A DNA stretch of 64,000 bases from Paralithodes platypus (lineage: Eukaryota > Arthropoda > Malacostraca > Decapoda > Lithodidae), in the NCBI GenBank assembly GCA_032716605.1, contig CM064480.1:25472129-25536128 (forward strand). The letters are read 5' to 3'. Both the position numbers and the translations under genes were made by a program. Below, piece by piece: positions 35,387-46,679 of this stretch. The notes under the pieces are model-generated. The model searched no databases. It was given only the letters and a program-made list of their open reading frames with translations, and was not told the DNA's origin. How positions within the stretch are numbered: position 1 is the stretch's first letter; every line of letters starts with the position of its first letter.

Positions 35387-35962
35387 ATGGTAGCAGGAAC
35401 CAAGAAGTCGGGGGATCTGAGAATTTGCATTGACCCTCAAGCTCTGAACAAAGCACTCATAAGAGAGATGCACCCTCTACCGGTAATCGACGACATTCTG
35501 CCTGACCTTGCAAAAGCCAAAGTTTTCTCCAAGTTTGACCTCAAGAATGGCTACTGGCACTGTGTGTTGGATGAAGAATCACGCAAGCTGACAACATTTC
35601 AAACACCGTATGGGAGATACAGGTGGAACAGACTTCCTTTTGGTCTGGCTGTAAGCAGCGAAATTTTTCAGAAGAAGCTACAACTGGTTCTGGATGATCT
35701 ACAAGGCGTAATTTGTGTTGCTGATGACATTTTGGTCTTTGGAGTTGGTGACACTGATGAAGAAGCTACAAGGGATCATGACTCAAAGCTGAGAAACCTA
35801 CTGGACAGATGCCGAGCAAAGGGTCTGAGGCTGAACAGAGCAAAGACTGAGCTTGGTAGTACAGAGATCACATTCCTAGGTCACAAGATCTCGCAGGATG
35901 GTCTGATGGCTGACCCAAAGAAGATTGAAGCAATCGTGAGATGCAAGCACCAGAGGATGTGA
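35387..35962 (+). pseudogene. gypsy reverse transcriptase
   Basis: Contains LRICIDPQALNKAL, FSKFDLKNGYWH (catalytic Asp), RYRWNRLPFGLAVS and VADDILVFG (the YxDD box has Val-Ala in place of Tyr-x, with both Asp kept), then FLGHKIS. The domain is complete but separated from protease by a frameshift before 35387 and from RNase H by a 1-base change near 35938, after which the same polyprotein continues in the frame starting 35941. Confidence 0.85.
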
Positions 35963-36456
35963 CTGCAGTACGACGACTGTCTGGAATGGTGAATTACTTG
36001 AGTAAATTTGTACCCAGTCTATCGGATGTCATGGAGCCCATGAGGAAGCTGACCCATAAGGACACCGAGTGGAAGTGGACAAGAGAACATGATGAGGCAT
36101 TCAAGAGGATCAAGAAGATGATGACCCAAACACCCATCTTACAGTACTACAACCCAGAGCAAAAGCTGGAGATTCAATGTGATGCATATCAAAAAGGTTT
36201 AGGAGCAGCGTTACTTCAAGAGGGTAAACCAATCGCTTTTGCAAGTCGAGCACTGACTGACACGGAGACACGATATGCGCAGATAGAGAAGGAGACTTTG
36301 GCAATCGTCTTTGCACTTAACAAGTTTCATCAGTATTGTTTTGGGAGGAAGACGACAATCCAGAGCAACCATAAACCTCTAGAAACTATCCAAAATAAGC
36401 CGTTGTCAAGTGTACCAAGACGACTGCAAGGGATGTTGATGAGGATACTACAGTAT
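35941..36456 (+). pseudogene. gypsy RNase H, cut by DIRS-III
   Basis: Connection region (LSGMVNYLSKFVPSLS) and Ty3-type RNase H: QCDAYQKGLGAALLQ, IEKETLAIVFAL and the block ending RRLQGMLMRIL. The frame then runs into the DIRS-III end at about 36455. It continues at 43433 (VEIVHKKGKEMYLADTLSRA contains the final acidic residue). Confidence 0.85.
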
Positions 36457-36861
36457 TTATTAGTGGCCCCTCCATCATTGACGAACATGCCTATTACATA
36501 AGGCATCCTCTTCAAACACTAATCCGCCGTAGTTTGAATCTACCCCGCAGAGCATTTAAAATCTGAGGAGCCTTCATCATGAGCGCACGCGACCTCACTC
36601 ATGGCTTCAGTCATTATGAATTGGGTTCTCACTACGAAAAAAACTTTGTAAAAAAATAAAAAACAAAAAGAAAATAAGAATAACTATCCAATAAGCTTTC
36701 CATCATATCGTGGATGTACTTGTGTGGATCTTTGACCAGACGCTGATTCAGGCGTCATTCTTCCTTCTCTGCTCTGCGGTCAGCCGGCCCGGACGTGTCT
36801 CTCCGGGGAGGGTGCAGTCACCATGAAAAAACCCAGCTGGTTACCAAGTTTTGGCCACGCG
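36455..36861 (+). repeat. DIRS-III 5' terminal repeat and start of leader
   Basis: 36455-36780 matches the complement of 13030-13332. A short leader segment follows, ending ccacgcgtgt where the LINE fragment begins. Confidence 0.82.
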
Positions 36862-37502
36862 TGTTTGTTTGTTTTTTGTTTTTTTAAGAGACAATGAATG
36901 GAGGAAGGAAAAACACAGATAAAACAAAAGGTCCATGTGCCTAAAGGCATCCTCCATTCATAAAATGTTTGTAACAACTGGATTTAAACATTTGTAGATT
37001 GTAAGTTTGTGGAAAGCAATTCGAGGGAAGTGAATTCCAAAGAGTAGTAGCTCTGGGGATAAATGAATTCTGATAAGCAGAAGTTCTGCATTGTGGAGGA
37101 GAAAGTGTAAATTCATGGGCGCTCTCAGCTGCCCTAGTTCTACGGGGAAAGATGTGGAGAGGCGGCACAATTGAAGCAAGTTCCTCGGAACAATTGCTGT
37201 GAAAATATCTGTAGAATAATGCAAGGGATGCAACGTTTCTTCGTATGGATATTGTAGGAAGGTCCTGTGTGATTGCAGGGTTATTGATTAATCTAATAGC
37301 TTTATTTTGAATTTTGTCCAACTACCTCAATGCAACCACTCCACTTCCACCCCACAGAGGTGAACAGTAATCCATCTGAGAACGCACATGACTTTTATAT
37401 ATCACGGCCAACTGCTCGTCAGTGAAGAATTCTCAAACTCTGTACAGGAGTCCCAGTTTTTTAGAGGCATTCTTAGCAATGCTTCTAACATAATGTGTCA
37501 AA
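36862..37502 (-). mobile_element. 5'-truncated LINE fragment in DIRS-III leader
   Basis: Minus strand, 3' end of the same family as 25018-28161: NKAIRLINNPAITQDLP and the block to the stop at 36941 match closely. The T-rich run at 36862-36885 is its A-tail. Its 5' truncation lies next to an A run at 37500. Leader sequence on both sides is contiguous in DIRS-I (ccacgcgtgg...acaggcttgtttcc near 12190-12215). Confidence 0.82.
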
Positions 37503-39289
37503 AAAAAACAGGCTTGTTTCCCCGGCGAGTGGGTGTCTGTGGCTCCCCAGGACTGCGTCTCTGGGGTGCCTGTTTCAGGCTCCTTCTGATTCCCGGCGGG
37601 TTGGCTGTACCCATCTAACAGTGTTCATACGGACACGTGTTGTTTGTAGTTTTTTCGGTTTTGCAAAGCCAATATAAAACTATGCTGTTGTTGTATTTCC
37701 TCCCCGGTGATCTTTTACAAAGATGTGGGGTTAGGAACAATTGGGGTTAACTTTTAAACTTTAAATCACCCGGCGGGTGCAACCTGGTAGGGTGGGATGA
37801 CCGAATTTACAAAATTCAGTTTAGTTGACCAGACAATTGAGGGATGCATTGTGTATCGCCTCCTTCAACATACGGCAATTTAAGGCACAATTGGGTTTAA
37901 CGTTTTTTAAACTAATATTCACACCCGGCGGGTGCTCCCTGGAAGGGTGGGAATAACGAATTTACAATTCAGTTAGTTAACCAGACAATTGAGGGATACG
38001 TTTTGTATCGCCGCCTTCAGCATACGGCGCAATTGGGGTTAACGTTTTTTAAACTAATATTCACACCCGGCGGGTGCTCCCTGGAAGGGTGGGAATAACG
38101 AATTTACAATTCAGTTAGTTAACCAGACAATTGAGGGATACGTTTTGTATCGCCGCCTTCAACATACGGCGATCTAAAAAGATAATTCGGGAGAAGTTAG
38201 ATCTCGTATATTTGTCAGGCTTCCCAGTTTTTGATCTACGAGATAATTCGGGGGCCGGCGTCTTTTTATTTTTTATTTTTTTCCAAAATTGAATCTTGAA
38301 ACAAACACCACCGGAAAGACTTAATCAGTTATAAACGCCATGCTGGTCTTTATATATTATGTCAGAGGGTATTCATAAATCTTTTGGACAAATTAAGATA
38401 TTCTGAAATATTTTACTTGGGAAACCCCACCGCGTAGCGAGCTGTCGTCGTTGAGTATTACGTCTCTTTACCCGGCGGGTTATTTAACATTTGTGTGCGA
38501 ACATGTTTGGGTTAACCTTATGAGCATTAATTCCTGGAAATTTTCTTTTTTTCCAGAGCTGGGTCCCGGCGGGTCTATGCAGAACCTGGAGTAATTATCC
38601 CACCGGTCTCTGTCATGGCTACCTTTGCCCCGGTTTTTGCTTTATGCATTACGCCCTCCTGTTCAGGTATCCCTATTTTTGCGCACACCCTTTGTATGAA
38701 ATGTGTTAAAATGTCTCGTTTGGTGTAGGTTACCTTTCCGGCGTTTTTTTTTCTCGTTGCTCCGAGAACACCGTTTTTGTTTACCGAGTTTTAGTCAGGA
38801 TGGCTCAAAATAGGTAAGTTACCCCGACGAGTTTGGTCGCTTGAGGGCTCATAAGAAACTGCGTTTTCTGTGGTCGAGCCTGGGATCAGGCTTCCTGTGT
38901 TATTCATTGCTTTATGCATTACGCCCTCCTGTAATGTATAGTTTAGTGTGGGTTACCTTTCCGGCGTTTTTCTCGTTGCTCCGAGAACACCGTTTTTGTT
39001 TACCGAGTTTTAGTCAGGATGGCTAAAATAGGTAAGTTACCCCGACGAGTTTGGTCGCTTGAGGGCTCATCAGAAACTGTGTTTTCTATGGTCGAGCCTG
39101 GGATCAGGCTTCCTGAGTTATTCCCGTCGAGGAGGGCTCCACTCAGTTTTCTAGGTGATCAGGCTGACACCTGTTGGCCTTGGTTTTCTCTGCTTTTCAA
39201 AGCCGTTGAAACAATGCTGTCTGTTTGTTTGGTCTTTACCTCCCGGCGACCTTTTTACAAAGAGGTCTGGGGCAGGTATAATTGGTTTG

Positions 39290-39290
<1 letters not shown>

Positions 39291-39328
<38 letters not shown>

Positions 39329-39460
39329 TTTATTCAGTTAGCAATTTACAGAGTTGGTACCACATAGTATGTTATAAATATGACATGTACCAGCCTTGCA
39401 TAATTCCAACTAAGGATAGCCCAATAAGGCCGTTAGGCGTATTTCCATTGGGGTCCTTGT
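39291..39460 (-). mobile_element. truncated SINE with (ATT)n tail
   Basis: Begins with an (AAT)n run (39291-39328) and shares aaggatag.ccaataaggccg and cgtatttccattggggtcc with the longer copy at 39868. The tRNA-like head is missing. DIRS leader resumes at tatataaaaccc. Confidence 0.65.
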
Positions 39461-39867
39461 ATATAAAACCCGGAGGTTGTACCTTCGGGTGGTTATATTA
39501 ACGGATTTGCGATTCGAGATAATTTGCCAAACAATTGATTGATACAATAGGGTATCACGGCCTTCAAGACGGCGATCTATGAGGGCTTCTGGGAGAAGCC
39601 GGATTAGAGATTAAGATAGGCTTAGACTTTTTATGGGATAAGAGATGCCTGAATCTTACTAGTGTTTCAAGTGTAAAGGGTTACTTGAAAGACTTCACCT
39701 TTACTAAAGATATGCTTCATCTTTATGAGGATTAAGAAGTTATGCTTAATTCTTTTGGACAGATAAAAGATATACTGAAATCTTTAATAAGCCATTGAAA
39801 TAATGCCGTTTGTTTGTTTAGTCTTTCCCTCCCGGCGACCTTTTTACAAAGAGGTCTGGGGCAGGTA

Positions 39868-40110
39868 ATAATAATAATAATAATAGTTCTTAAAGCTAGC
39901 GCATGCTAAGCTAGCTAAGGATAGCTCAATAAGGCCGATTAGGCGTATTTCCATTGGGGTCCTGTACTACTACCCCATACCTTTGCTCATGAGGGATGGT
40001 AACGACTCAGTGCTTGTGAAAAATCTTTAATGCGCCGAGCGTGGGCGCAAACCCGGGCCTTCTGGGTGGAAGTCCGAGACGCTAGTCACTACACCAAGCG
40101 AGCCGCTTGG
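39868..40110 (-). mobile_element. tRNA-derived SINE with (ATT)n tail
   Basis: On the minus strand the head reads ggtgtagtgactagcgtc (A-box-like) followed by cccgggtttgcgccc (B-box-like), then a body and a short TTA tail (plus-strand taataataa at 39868). It interrupts the leader between ggggcaggta and ttggtttgacattgc, which are contiguous elsewhere (39265-39290). Confidence 0.7.
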
Positions 40111-40909
40111 TTTGACATTGCATATAAAACCCGGCGGTTGTACCTTTGGGTGGTTATATTAACTGATTTGCAATTCGCGATAATTTGCCAAACAATTGAT
40201 TGATACACTAGGGTATCACGGCCTTCAAGACGGCGATCTATGAGGGCTTCTGGGTGATGCCAGATTAGAGATTAAGATAGGCTTAGACTTTTTATGGGAT
40301 AAAAGATGCCCGAATCTTACTAGTGTTTCAAGTGTAAAGGGATACTTGAATGACTTCATCTTTAATAAAGATATGCTTCATCTTTATGAGGATTCAGAAG
40401 ATATGCTTAAATCTTATGGACAGGTAAAGATATGCTAAAATCTTTAATATGATACTAAAGGACAACGAAAAGTAGTGGTGGAGTGCTACGGTTCGTTGAC
40501 CGGCGGTTATGAGGCACATATTTTGTAGCGTTTTTTGGGTGTAACCCTATGAGCATTAATCCCCGGAAAATTCTCTTTCCAGGGCGGATTACCGGTGTTG
40601 CACCAGGTGACCAGGTAGTTCCCGGGGGCGGGGTAGTTTTCCCCCAGTCTCTGTCGTGTCGGCACTTGAACCTCTCATTGCTGTATGTTCAACGCCGTTA
40701 AGCTCAGGTAGCCCTATCTTATTTTTATTTGTTAATGAAATAATTTAGTAGCTGAATCATAATAAACATATATATTTTCTATGATTATATTATGATAATA
40801 TTGTGTTTATTTATAGTAATTTATTTTAATACAATTAAATATAAATTAAATTAATTAGTATACTTTATGATTTTGCTCACCAGCTCTGCTTTCAATGTGT
40901 TAATGAGCT

Positions 40910-42287
40910 ATGGGAGCTTTTAATTATCATAAACCTTTACGGGACTCGGAAGAGGGCTCCCGTTCAGGGAGTATACCGAGCTCGCAAGCGAGGGACAGCC
41001 ACAGCCAAGGTGTATGGCGATACTCACAGTCGTACCTCACCCGCCGGACGATAACGCCGGCGGGCGGACCTGACGCTCTGATGACGGACGAGAACAGGTT
41101 GAGTTCCATTTATCTCTTTTCCGCCGCCAGACGCGTCTCTAATGTGCCACGTAGTCAACAAACTACAGGATTAGCGAGGCGTAGTCTCGCTAATCGCGCC
41201 CCTGTGGCCGGCGCAGTGTGGTACCAGCATTTGAACACATGGTGCCCGCACCCAGTGTCCCTCCTGGTCAGGTTGTTCCACTTAGAACACAATTGGCAAC
41301 CTAGAAACCTCGCAGACTTGTTCATTTTGGACATTCAGGAGGCCAAGTGGCTAGCACCTTATGGTAGCGACGTGACCAAGATATTCACGAATCAATATAC
41401 CCAGTCTACAAAGCGACAGTTTCAATCGCATTGGAAAGCTTTTACGTCTCGGATTCTTAGGACAAAACAAACTGTGCCCTCGGTGGCGTTGGTTGTTTAT
41501 TATTTAATTTATCTGTTCGTGCAGAAACATTTATCTGAAAGTGATTTATGTGGGCAGGTTTTAAACTCCGCCCACCTCCCCGTCAGCTCAGGCCTACATG
41601 GTCTCTGGACAAAGCATCGTTGTTATTCTCGTTCCCGTATGTACCAAAGACTGCAGATTTTACAAAAGGGCAGTATTCCTTATGGCTTTGGCTACCGGGA
41701 ACAGAGTATCTGAGCTGGCGGCGATGAGCAACGCACCTAATTGCCTCAGGTTTGATAGGCTTCATGAGTGTATTCACATTGCACCTTCCCCCGGATTCAT
41801 AGCCGAGATTGATCACAGTGAACACGTGTTTTCAGAGTTCACGGTGCCGGCGTTAAACAGGGGAAAGGTGCACCATCTTTTTTGCCCAATGCAAGCTCTA
41901 ACCAAATATTTAAGAGTGGCACCTCTAAATCACCAGGGGGCTTTATGGGTCGCAAGTCCGGGTGAACGATTGATGGAGCGTACACTGGCTTCTCTCTTGG
42001 TCGAGGACTTTAAAGAGAAGCATCCCGGCGTTGTGGGTAAGACCCACGATTTACGCAAGGGGACAGCCTCTTTACGTTTCCTTAATAATCTTTCGGTGAA
42101 AGTTATTACGTCCACACAGTTGTGGGCCTCTAATCAGGAGTTTTTGCCTCGATACCTTTCAGTAGCTCTGGACAAACCTTCCTTGTCCTTGTATGGCTTT
42201 ACGGCAGAGGGTCTAGGTGGCCCTTTTAGTCACGTTTTGTTTAATTTCAAGAAAAAGGGGGGGGAGGGTGCAGTCAGTGTGACATAG
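40910..42287 (+). pseudogene. DIRS-III tyrosine recombinase (same lesions as DIRS-II)
   Basis: Frames 40910-41713 and 41598-42287. Starts with the truncated RNase H tail (LTRRTITPAGG), continues through the core-binding motif TQSTKRQFQSHW, then the shared frameshifting deletion near 41540 and the catalytic part with GNRVSEL, HDLRK and RYLSV. A further 1-base change near 42190 replaces the normal C-terminus. Not a functional recombinase unless rescued in trans. Confidence 0.85.
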
Positions 42288-42897
42288 GACACCCTAGACC
42301 CCTCCGGAGTATGTGTTCGGAACATACGAGCTGTGATACTGGTTGTAGGCATTGTATTATAAAATTTCTCTGTAGTATTCATTGCAGGATATTGTGCTAA
42401 AGGCCAATTTACGACAATTCTTGTTGTAAGTAGCTTTGCCTGTGAAGCAATAGATTTTTGAGAAATCTCGGTAGTGGCAACTACGACTTTTACTTTTGCA
42501 GTAATTACTTCTGCATAAGTACACGAGTTCAGTACTTCTACGAATGTACAAGAATTCATTTATGTTTAGTTATATTTTTAGGAATATATCCACTAGTTAA
42601 TGGGGTTTATATGTGCACATGTAAACTTATAAGTTTTTAGTTTTCCCCACTTACTAAAGTGGGTTGCCTTCTTAACTAGCAGATCTGTGCTCAGAGTCTC
42701 AGAGTTAACCCTTTTTCAAGCAGGCTTCTTTGAAGCACGCTCCTGCTTGTACCCCTTTTTGAAGATTTAGGCTGTATAAAGTTTATGCACCCGAATATCT
42801 CTTTTTTACAAAAGTAAGAATACTATGTGGTTGTTTGATTATCTGCTTTTCTAGAGTTATGATATGATTACGAATGTCCCCCTCCAGTCTTAGAAAT

Positions 42898-43007
42898 CAG
42901 GCATGTTCGTCAATGATGGAGGGGCCACTAATAAATTATAGGTTTGACTCCTGTAAGGAGATAAAGAAAACCTAATATTTAGTAGTGGCCCCGTAATCAT
43001 TGACGAC
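42898..43007. repeat. DIRS-III internal complementary region
   Basis: Joins the complements of both tips, as in the other copies. 42288-42897 before it is 3' UTR with no supported gene. Confidence 0.85.
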
Positions 43008-43077
43008 TGGGGCCCTCCCGACCATCCCCTTCCCATTCGTTGATGTATTAAGGATTTTGGTTTACTTGATATGTCAG

Positions 43078-43432
43078 TGAAGGAAGAATGACGCCTGAAT
43101 CAGCGTCTGGTCAAAGATCCACACAAGTACATCCACGATATGATGGAAAGCTTATTGGATAGTTATTCTTATTTTCTTTTTGTTTTTTATTTTTTACGAA
43201 GTTTTTTTTCGTAGTGAGAACCCAATTCATAATGACTGAAGCCATGAGTGAGGTCGCGTGCGCTCATGATGAAGGCTCCTCAGATTTTAAATGCTCTGCG
43301 TGGTAGATTCAAACTACGGCGGATTAGTGTTTGAAGAGGATGCCTTATGTAATAGGCATGTTCGTCAATGATTACGGGGCCACTACTAAATATTAGGTTT
43401 TCTTTATCTCCTTACAGGAGTAAAACCTATAA
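43078..43432 (+). repeat. DIRS-III 3' terminal repeat
   Basis: Reverse complement of 241-600, ending ggagtaaaacctata, after which gypsy pol resumes with gatgtcgag. Confidence 0.88.
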
Positions 43433-44681
43433 TGATGTCGAGATTGTTCACAAGAAGGGCAAAGAAATGTATCTAGCCGACACTCTATCAAGAGCTTATC
43501 TGCAAAACACAAGAGATATGCAGGAAGAGGTGTTTGAACAGATCAACATGACAGACTACGTACCCATCCGAAGTGAACGATTGCAAGAAATCCGTCGAGC
43601 AACTGAGGAAGGTAAAGCATTGCAAATATTGAAGGAGGTAATTCTCAAAGGATGGCCAGCAGACAAGAGTGAAATTGAGACCATACTGAAACCATACTTT
43701 AATGTACGAGCAGAACTGTCATTTCAAGATGGATTGATCTTCAAGGGAGAACGTGTTGTAATTCCTATCAGTCTACGTCAGAAGATGAAGTCCGCTATAC
43801 ATTCGTCACATATGGGAGTTGAAGGTTGTCTACGACGCGCAAGAGAATGTTTGTTTTGGCCAGGAATGAATGCAGAGATGAAGCAATTAATTTCAGAGTG
43901 TGAAATTTGTAACACAGCTCAACAAAAAGAACCTCTGATGACTCATGAGCAAACCAACCGACCATGGGAGAAAGTAGGTGTAGACCTTATGACAATCAAG
44001 AGTCACAATCTTGTTACAGTGGACTATTTCAGCAATTTCTGGGAAGTTGACTACCTGGAAAGCACCAAGTCAAACACTGTTATCAGGAAGTTGAAGGCGC
44101 ACTTTGCAAGATATGGACTGCCAATTGTACTAGTTAGTGACAATGGTCCGCAGTTCAGCAGTGAAGAATTTCAAGAATTCGCGGAGAAGTACGACTTTGA
44201 ACATCGAACGAGCAGCCCACATCATCCCCAGTCTAATGGTAAAGCAGAATCAGCGGTCAAGACGGCGAAGAAACTAATCAAGAAAGCTGTCGAGAGTGGA
44301 GAAGATCCGTTTTTGGAGATTCTAGACTACAGAAATACGCCTATGCAAGATTTGGAAAAGAGTCCAGCGCAACTCAACTTTGGTCGACGTACGAGGACGT
44401 TACTGCCGACTACTAGCAAGTTGTTGGAGCCGAGAGGAATTATGTTGGAGCGAGTGAAGCGGAAGAAGATGCTGAAAGATCTCAAAAGCAAGAAGTACTA
44501 TGACAAAGGATCGAGAGTTTTGGAACCATTGGTTGAAGGCGACGTGGTGCGAATCAAGCCAACATCACTATGCAAGAAGAAGTGGGAACGAGGAGTTGTA
44601 ACCAGGAGATTAGACAAGCGATCGTATGAAGTGGAGACAGAAAATGGAGAGATAAGACGAAATCGAGGTCATGTGCCATAA
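43433..44681 (+). CDS. gypsy integrase (with RNase H tail)
   Basis: The first residues (VEIVHKKGKEMYLADTLSRA) complete RNase H. Integrase follows: zinc-binding HHCC (HSSHMGVEGC...CEICNTAQ), the catalytic core with VGVDLMTI (D), VSDNGPQFSSEEF (D) and SPHHPQSNGKAE (E), and a basic C-terminal domain (VKRKKMLKDLKSK). It inserts the element cDNA. About 415 codons are open and the DDE set is complete, making it the best-kept gypsy protein. Confidence 0.9.
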
Positions 44682-44765
44682 TAGAATAATATTACTTAAT
44701 AATCCTAGGAGACTACAAAATATCATTATTCTTCTAATACCAATTTCACTGGTAGCTATCATCTC

Positions 44766-44778
44766 AAAAGAGAGAGGA
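44766..44778 (+). promoter_or_regulatory. gypsy polypurine tract
   Basis: aaaagagagagga lies immediately 5' of the 3' LTR. Confidence 0.75.
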
Positions 44779-44946
44779 TGTTACAATATTGGTAAACAAT
44801 ATTGTTAGCTAAATATATAATCTACAGGCGAGCCGATATCAAGGCAGGGCTTCCTAAAACCTTCCCACACCAGCCACACCCAATACATGTAGAACTCATA
44901 TCCAATGTGTCTCATTATGAACCCGATATATATACCCATATCAACA
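44779..44946 (+). repeat. gypsy 3' LTR
   Basis: 168 bp, uninterrupted. Begins tgttacaatattgg and ends catatcaaca; a near-copy of the two halves of the 5' LTR. Confidence 0.88.
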
Positions 44947-46679
44947 ACTCTGTGGTGATGTTATATGGTATCGTATGTCGGTCTGTAAATGAGTTGTGAT
45001 TCAGTTTACTTTCAGTGTACACAGTGTTGATTATCCATTTGTCTTCAAATGTTCTTTTTGTGTGTTCATTCCTTGTAACGAGTGCATTTACTCGAAGCTT
45101 TCATTCGGTGCTTAGTCAACTATTATTCATTGCTACTCAAGTGTTTTCTTCTGACGTTTATATCGGAGATCTTTGCATTGATTAACTGAATTATTGTGCT
45201 TATCAACCTGTTCTTTTTCCCTAGTTAATAGTAATATAATTAATACGAAAATTAGTGGTGTTTGATATCATCCTTCTTCATTATTTATGACAATAACCCT
45301 TATGGCCTTCTGATCGTAATTGCATGACGTTGTTGCCAGTGTTTGAATTTTAATCTCTTGGGTTCAACACTGTAGGGCCGTAACAATATATATCACAGAG
45401 AGTATACCAACTTCGGGGTGCCGTTCATCAATAACTAGTCTTGAGTTTGGGTATAAAATAGTCTTCCATCAGAGCGGGGTGCCGATCGTACAGAAGCGAT
45501 ATTTCTACGAGCCTGAACTCTCTCCTCCTAGAGTTTATATAACCTTTGTCAGTGAGGGGGTAGAAGGGGGGGAGCGGAGGCCTACTCAGTATTGCTGAGT
45601 CTGAATGATGGTTTGTTTATTATTGTAAGGGGGGTTTAGGAATGGGAGACGTAAGGTTTATCTCTACACATGATGCTCTATTGGATTGTTTACTTGATTG
45701 GGTAATGGTTAATAGTAGTCTTAACATTACTTTATTGGTGGATATAGCAGGACTTCAAGCTGGCAAGCTTTTCTGAGGTGTGGAGAAGGTCAGAGCTGGG
45801 GTGTTGTCTGAACTTTGAAAGCGGTTTACTTTACTTTTGAGGCAGCTGTGTACTGTGGTGACTTAAGACTTGTTGTCTGAGTAATTAATTTCTTATTCTG
45901 CGTATCCTGGATTATATGGTATGGGTAACTTAAACATCTAACATATATGTGCACGTTATGGGCAGGTTGCTTGGCAAGAGTTTCCTCACTGGGCCGCTCT
46001 CTAGGTCAAGGGGGCGGGGCGCGTCGCTATTTGGGTCGACAGGGGGGAGGGGGGGTTTTCCCGGACCTGACGTTGCCTTCCACCTGGAGTATACCGAATT
46101 ATATTGCATCTCGAAAGGTTTGATTCAGGGGAACAGGAAATTATGGATTTCCTTGTTTCTTAGCTGGATAGTATCAGTATCTACCATTTTCGTTCGTGAT
46201 GGGGTAGGTAGTATTCAGTGAGGGAGGCTTCCTTTAGTGCAGAGGTTAGGGGGGGGAAGGGTGAGTGTTTCCCGGGTTGTCAGGCAGGCCTACCTCTCGT
46301 TAGCCTCGCACGGTCACACCTGCATGTCGGGAACTGTGAAGGTAGGGGTGTTTACTAGGAAAGTTTCTTTCGTATTTGTTTAGCAAGTGGATGCTTCTGA
46401 ACCTTAGGGAATCCATTTCTATTTGTCGTAGTGGTGTATGATGGGCTAGGTGATGTTTTGAAGTTTCTTTCGTCATACTATCATGGGACCTCGGCCGAGG
46501 CTACCTGGGTCACTCAGGGACAGATAACCTGAGGGGGGTTTAGAAGGCCTTCATTTCTTCTATTTTTGGTAGCAGGTATAGAGGTGAGAGTCGCTTCCAG
46601 TCGGGAAGGACAGAATGTGGGTTGGTGAGTTTAATTGGAGGAGGTACAGGGGGGTTCAAAAAGGTGTATACATCTTGTT
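44947..46679. other. unassigned non-coding sequence
   Basis: No protein-like frame, tRNA-like box or terminal repeat was recognised. G-rich patches occur near 45560 and 46040. It may be part of an old LTR or host intergenic DNA. Confidence 0.45.

Larger units (their letters stand above)
37503..40909 (+). repeat. DIRS-III leader repeats and gag-start remnant
   Basis: Contains the CCCGGCGGG-bearing units (37770, 37925, 38065), a gag-start remnant (atggctacctttgcccc at about 38618) that soon loses its frame, and one copy of the MAKIGKLPRR short ORF (39019). Two SINE-like insertions lie at 39291 and 39868. 40750-40880 is AT-rich sequence not present in DIRS-II to the same extent. Confidence 0.75.
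36455..43432 (+). mobile_element. DIRS-III: RT-less DIRS derivative inserted in gypsy pol
   Basis: 6.98 kb, opposite in orientation to DIRS-II but with the same internal structure: 5' terminal repeat, leader repeats, direct jump to the RNase H end/YR at 40910, ICR and 3' terminal repeat. The insertion site is within gypsy RNase H; flanking pol reads on without a clear duplication. It carries a LINE fragment and two SINE-like insertions in its leader. Confidence 0.9.
31606..44946 (+). mobile_element. Ty3/gypsy retrotransposon split by three later insertions
   Basis: LTRs begin tgttacaatattgg and end catatcaaca (TG...CA). The flanks read actcc before and actct after, a 5-bp target duplication with one difference. 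Inside are a PBS (33320), gag, CCHC nucleocapsid, protease, RT, RNase H, integrase and a PPT (44766-44778). Removing mini-DIRS, the TTAA MITE and DIRS-III leaves about 4.9 kb. Order protease-RT-RH-integrase is that of Ty3/gypsy; no env is seen. Several frameshifts show it is inactive. Confidence 0.9.

Noticed and set aside
39291..39328. Simple microsatellite only
   Set aside because: The AAT run is attached to a conserved 3' segment shared with a second copy, so it is a SINE tail.
40035..40110. tRNA gene on the minus strand
   Set aside because: Followed by a SINE body and an (ATT)n tail, so it is a SINE head.
17851..43432. One giant inverted duplication (DIRS-II against DIRS-III)
   Set aside because: The repeats stop at DIRS termini and the flanks differ (LTR-B-type sequence against gypsy pol), so two independent insertions explain it better; an assembly artefact near the gap cannot be fully excluded.
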